DNA of 64,000 bases from Kordia sp965224175. Its GTDB lineage: Bacteria; Bacteroidota; Bacteroidia; Flavobacteriales; Flavobacteriaceae. Each line of letters begins with the position of its first letter. The first letter of the stretch is position 1. The notes under the pieces were generated by a model, which was not told the origin of the DNA, ran no database searches, and worked only from the letters and a program-made list of their open reading frames with translations. A program made the translations under genes and the position numbers. The stretch lies in NCBI RefSeq assembly GCF_965224175.1, contig NZ_OZ245041.1:2170001-2234000 (forward strand). The letters are read 5' to 3'. Below are positions 62,097-64,000 of this stretch, in pieces.

Positions 62097-63632
62097 CTAC
62101 TTCACTCCTATTTTCTCAGCAATCCAATCGTTTAAGACAGGAATCATACGTAGTTTGTAAGTGACAAACCCGTTAAAAATCATAAACGTTCCAACTTTTA
62201 GAATAATATCTAAAATTATATAACTTGTTGTTGGAATATTATGTAACAAGCTTACACTTCCAAAAAATACGAGCAATAGTATCAAATGTTTTTTTGTAAA
62301 GGGTTGAATCTTATATTTCGTGTAAATAAAAATTAGCTTCACACTATTGTATAAGGTCATGGAAATCAAAGTTGCATAGGCTGCGCCTTCTATTCCCCAA
62401 TTGAGATATTTGATAAAGTAAATATTCAACGAAATGTTCAACACCACTAAAATAGCAATCGCCACCATATTGAAACGATAGTATTTCGAATACAATAAAA
62501 TGTGTGAATTGAACGAAGTACTCATGTCAATTACCACATTAAAACTCAAAATTAAAATCACAGGAATTGTATCTATTAAGTTTTCTCTCGTGGGAAGAAT
62601 TGAAAATAAATCATCCACACCTAAAAAGATACAACAGAGTAAAAATCCGCCAATAGCGAACAACAATTTAGAGACTTCTTGGTATTTTTTTCCTAAAGAA
62701 AAAATGTCATCCTTTGCAATATATTCTGTAATGATCGGACTGTAAATGGTATACAAACCAATTGCAGGAATTGCTAAGGTTGCTGCCAAAACTACACCAA
62801 TACTATACGTTCCATTGGCTGTCATCGCTGTTGAATTAGACACAAACTGCGTAAGTCCTTCTGCATGTTCAGGTTCTATTAAATTTGGTACCATTAAACC
62901 ATCAATCTTAAAAGCCAACATCGAACCCAAAATACTAAAAAATGCAAAAATGCTATACTTGGCATATTCCTTTCGAAAAGAACGATTGAAAACCTTCTTA
63001 GTATTAAAATTGAATTGAATGTTTGCCACTTTCTTCGCATACCATAATGCAACAATCATGATGATCATAAAACAAATGACATAAATATATTTTCCTGTAT
63101 CTACATCAATAATACCACTAAGTAACAATAGAAATATGGTTGGAAAAAAAAGCTTTACTGAAAAGCGTTCCAATACTGTTGGAATGGCAATTTTCTTGTA
63201 ATTTGACACTTGCCGTTTACAAATATCCATAATTGCATACGCCAAACCTACAATGATAGAATATTCCAAATAATGAAATGTATGGTTGTAGCCTGCCAAA
63301 CCTGCTAAAGGTCGAACTAATAATATAAATACTGTCGAAAAAATGATTGTATTTATAAGAACAATTAATAACGTAGAAGAAAAAAAGATATTTCGTTTTT
63401 CAGCAGAATCTTTAAATCTTGGGAAATAATTTACGAGCGATTGAGAAGTTCCAAATACAAAAAATGCCATCAGAATTTGCGATCCATCAAAAATATAGCG
63501 CATGATTCCTAAAAACTCTTTATCATTTGGATAAATAAAAAGCGTAGACACAATTCCAATAGCAGCACCAATGTAATTGATGATGCTGAATTTTAGCGTT
63601 TGTGATGATACTTCTTTTTGGTGTTTTTCCAA
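62097..63632 (-). CDS. Polysaccharide flippase-like (Wzx/MATE-type) membrane protein
   Basis: This 511-residue protein has about 12-14 membrane helices. The opening SQTLKFSIINYIGAAIGIVSTLFIYP is typical of the polysaccharide transport family (MOP superfamily). Such proteins flip lipid-linked sugar repeats across the inner membrane. No glycosyltransferase genes are nearby, so its cargo is unknown. The ATG at 63632 follows a consensus -7 element by about 20 bases, which supports a promoter of its own. It lies downstream of the lanthipeptide-like gene on the same strand. Confidence 0.85.
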   Translation of the reverse strand: MEKHQKEVSSQTLKFSIINYIGAAIGIVSTLFIYPNDKEFLGIMRYIFDGSQILMAFFVFGTSQSLVNYFPRFKDSAEKRNIFFSSTLLIVLINTIIFSTVFILLVRPLAGLAGYNHTFHYLEYSIIVGLAYAIMDICKRQVSNYKKIAIPTVLERFSVKLFFPTIFLLLLSGIIDVDTGKYIYVICFMIIMIVALWYAKKVANIQFNFNTKKVFNRSFRKEYAKYSIFAFFSILGSMLAFKIDGLMVPNLIEPEHAEGLTQFVSNSTAMTANGTYSIGVVLAATLAIPAIGLYTIYSPIITEYIAKDDIFSLGKKYQEVSKLLFAIGGFLLCCIFLGVDDLFSILPTRENLIDTIPVILILSFNVVIDMSTSFNSHILLYSKYYRFNMVAIAILVVLNISLNIYFIKYLNWGIEGAAYATLISMTLYNSVKLIFIYTKYKIQPFTKKHLILLLVFFGSVSLLHNIPTTSYIILDIILKVGTFMIFNGFVTYKLRMIPVLNDWIAEKIGVK

Positions 63633-63653
63633 TCGTAGAACATATTATAATCA

Positions 63654-63661
63654 CAAATGTA
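63654..63661 (-). promoter_or_regulatory. Putative -7 element of the flippase gene
   Basis: On the minus strand this reads TACATTTG, a perfect TAnnTTTG match 22 bases before the start codon. The -33 element was not identified. Confidence 0.5.
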
Positions 63662-63710
63662 CATAATTGTAAGGAACGTGACTTATTTTTAAAGAATGAC
63701 TTACTATCTG

Positions 63711-63899
63711 TTATTGATTTTGACACATAATTTCTCCACTTGGGCACTCTGGACAAACTGTTGCGAATGAAGGGCAAACCAAACAAGTAGCACCTCCATG
63801 ATCACTGCGTTTTAACTTTACTCCTCCTCCTTTTTGTGGAGAAAGGTTTGAAATAGATTTCTTAGTGAGTCGTAATAATTTTAATGTCTTTTTTTTCAT
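63711..63899 (-). CDS. Putative class I lanthipeptide-like precursor peptide
   Basis: This 62-residue peptide opens MKKKTLKLLRLTKKSISNL, the style of leader seen in class I lanthipeptide precursors of Bacteroidota. A GGG at 24-26 marks a possible cleavage zone. The core has five cysteines in perfect periodic spacing: C39-x2-C42-x6-C49-x2-C52-x6-C59. Thr38, Ser44, Thr47 and Ser54 are possible dehydration sites. Such peptides are modified by LanB/LanC enzymes and exported. No such enzymes lie to the left; genes upstream on this strand would be beyond base 64000. Alternatively, it could be a small metal-binding protein. The leader similarity is recalled rather than searched. Confidence 0.65.
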   Translation of the reverse strand: MKKKTLKLLRLTKKSISNLSPQKGGGVKLKRSDHGGATCLVCPSFATVCPECPSGEIMCQNQ

Positions 63900-64000
63900 A
63901 ATATAAAATAGTTTTGATATTTATCATCTTGAATTTATAAAAATTGACACGGCTTACATTACGGTTTTAACTTACTTTTTATCAACCAATTATGCTCTTG

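Noticed and set aside
63523..63786. An 87-codon minus-strand frame overlapping the flippase start and the lanthipeptide-like gene
   Set aside because: It runs out of frame with both better-supported genes and shows no motif.

Overview
The window looks like chromosomal DNA of a marine-type Flavobacteriaceae bacterium (Bacteroidota). The evidence is AT-rich DNA, a lack of Shine-Dalgarno sequences, -7 elements of the TAnnTTTG type, many lipoproteins with short lipoboxes, and type IX secretion (T9SS) C-terminal sorting domains. A SusC/RagA-type plug module, an Hpt-Adk fusion and a Bacteroidota-style class I lanthipeptide leader point the same way. A relationship to Kordia is my impression only; nothing here fixes the genus. 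I saw no rRNA or tRNA gene, CRISPR array, transposase or phage gene.

Left part (1-14.8 kb): a truncated polysaccharide deacetylase-like gene, radC, a coupled DUF1569/PaiB-like pair, an Mpl-type murein ligase, a secreted clan GH-A glycosidase, several lipoproteins, two zinc-ribbon membrane proteins (one with an RDD domain), a putative secreted beta-propeller, a cyclase-family metal hydrolase and a TPR protein.

Middle (15-38 kb): two very large paralogous secreted alpha-2-macroglobulin-family proteins (2019 and 2212 aa), both with an intact CAEQ thioester motif. The second carries an in-frame carboxypeptidase-regulatory domain plus a SusC-type TonB plug without any barrel, at the position where its paralogue has a low-complexity, bait-like linker. 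Between them lie lipoproteins, an ada-PEP mutase pair and two secreted hypothetical proteins. The region 34.2-37.5 kb is rich in repeats: two 76-bp imperfect repeats, two hairpin elements with compensatory changes, a 237-bp tandem duplication with inner inverted repeats, and two heptamer arrays separated by one copy of a 137-bp duplication.

Right part (38-64 kb): mostly housekeeping genes (obg, a fused hpt-adk, purKE, a dcp-like M3 peptidase, gcvP, a KAS III-like enzyme with proC) plus a T9SS cargo gene and its shortened tandem paralogue. A compact seven-gene operon (51.1-55.2 kb) encodes membrane proteins, a methyltransferase, an SDR, DUF2071 and SRPBCC proteins. It follows a GbsR/MarR-type regulator gene. 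Matching perfect palindromes precede both the regulator and the operon, so an autoregulated circuit is likely. An ECF sigma factor with a small Cys/His partner, a UbiA-like membrane protein and a Wzx-like flippase follow. At the right edge is a short gene with a lanthipeptide-type leader and a strikingly periodic cysteine core.
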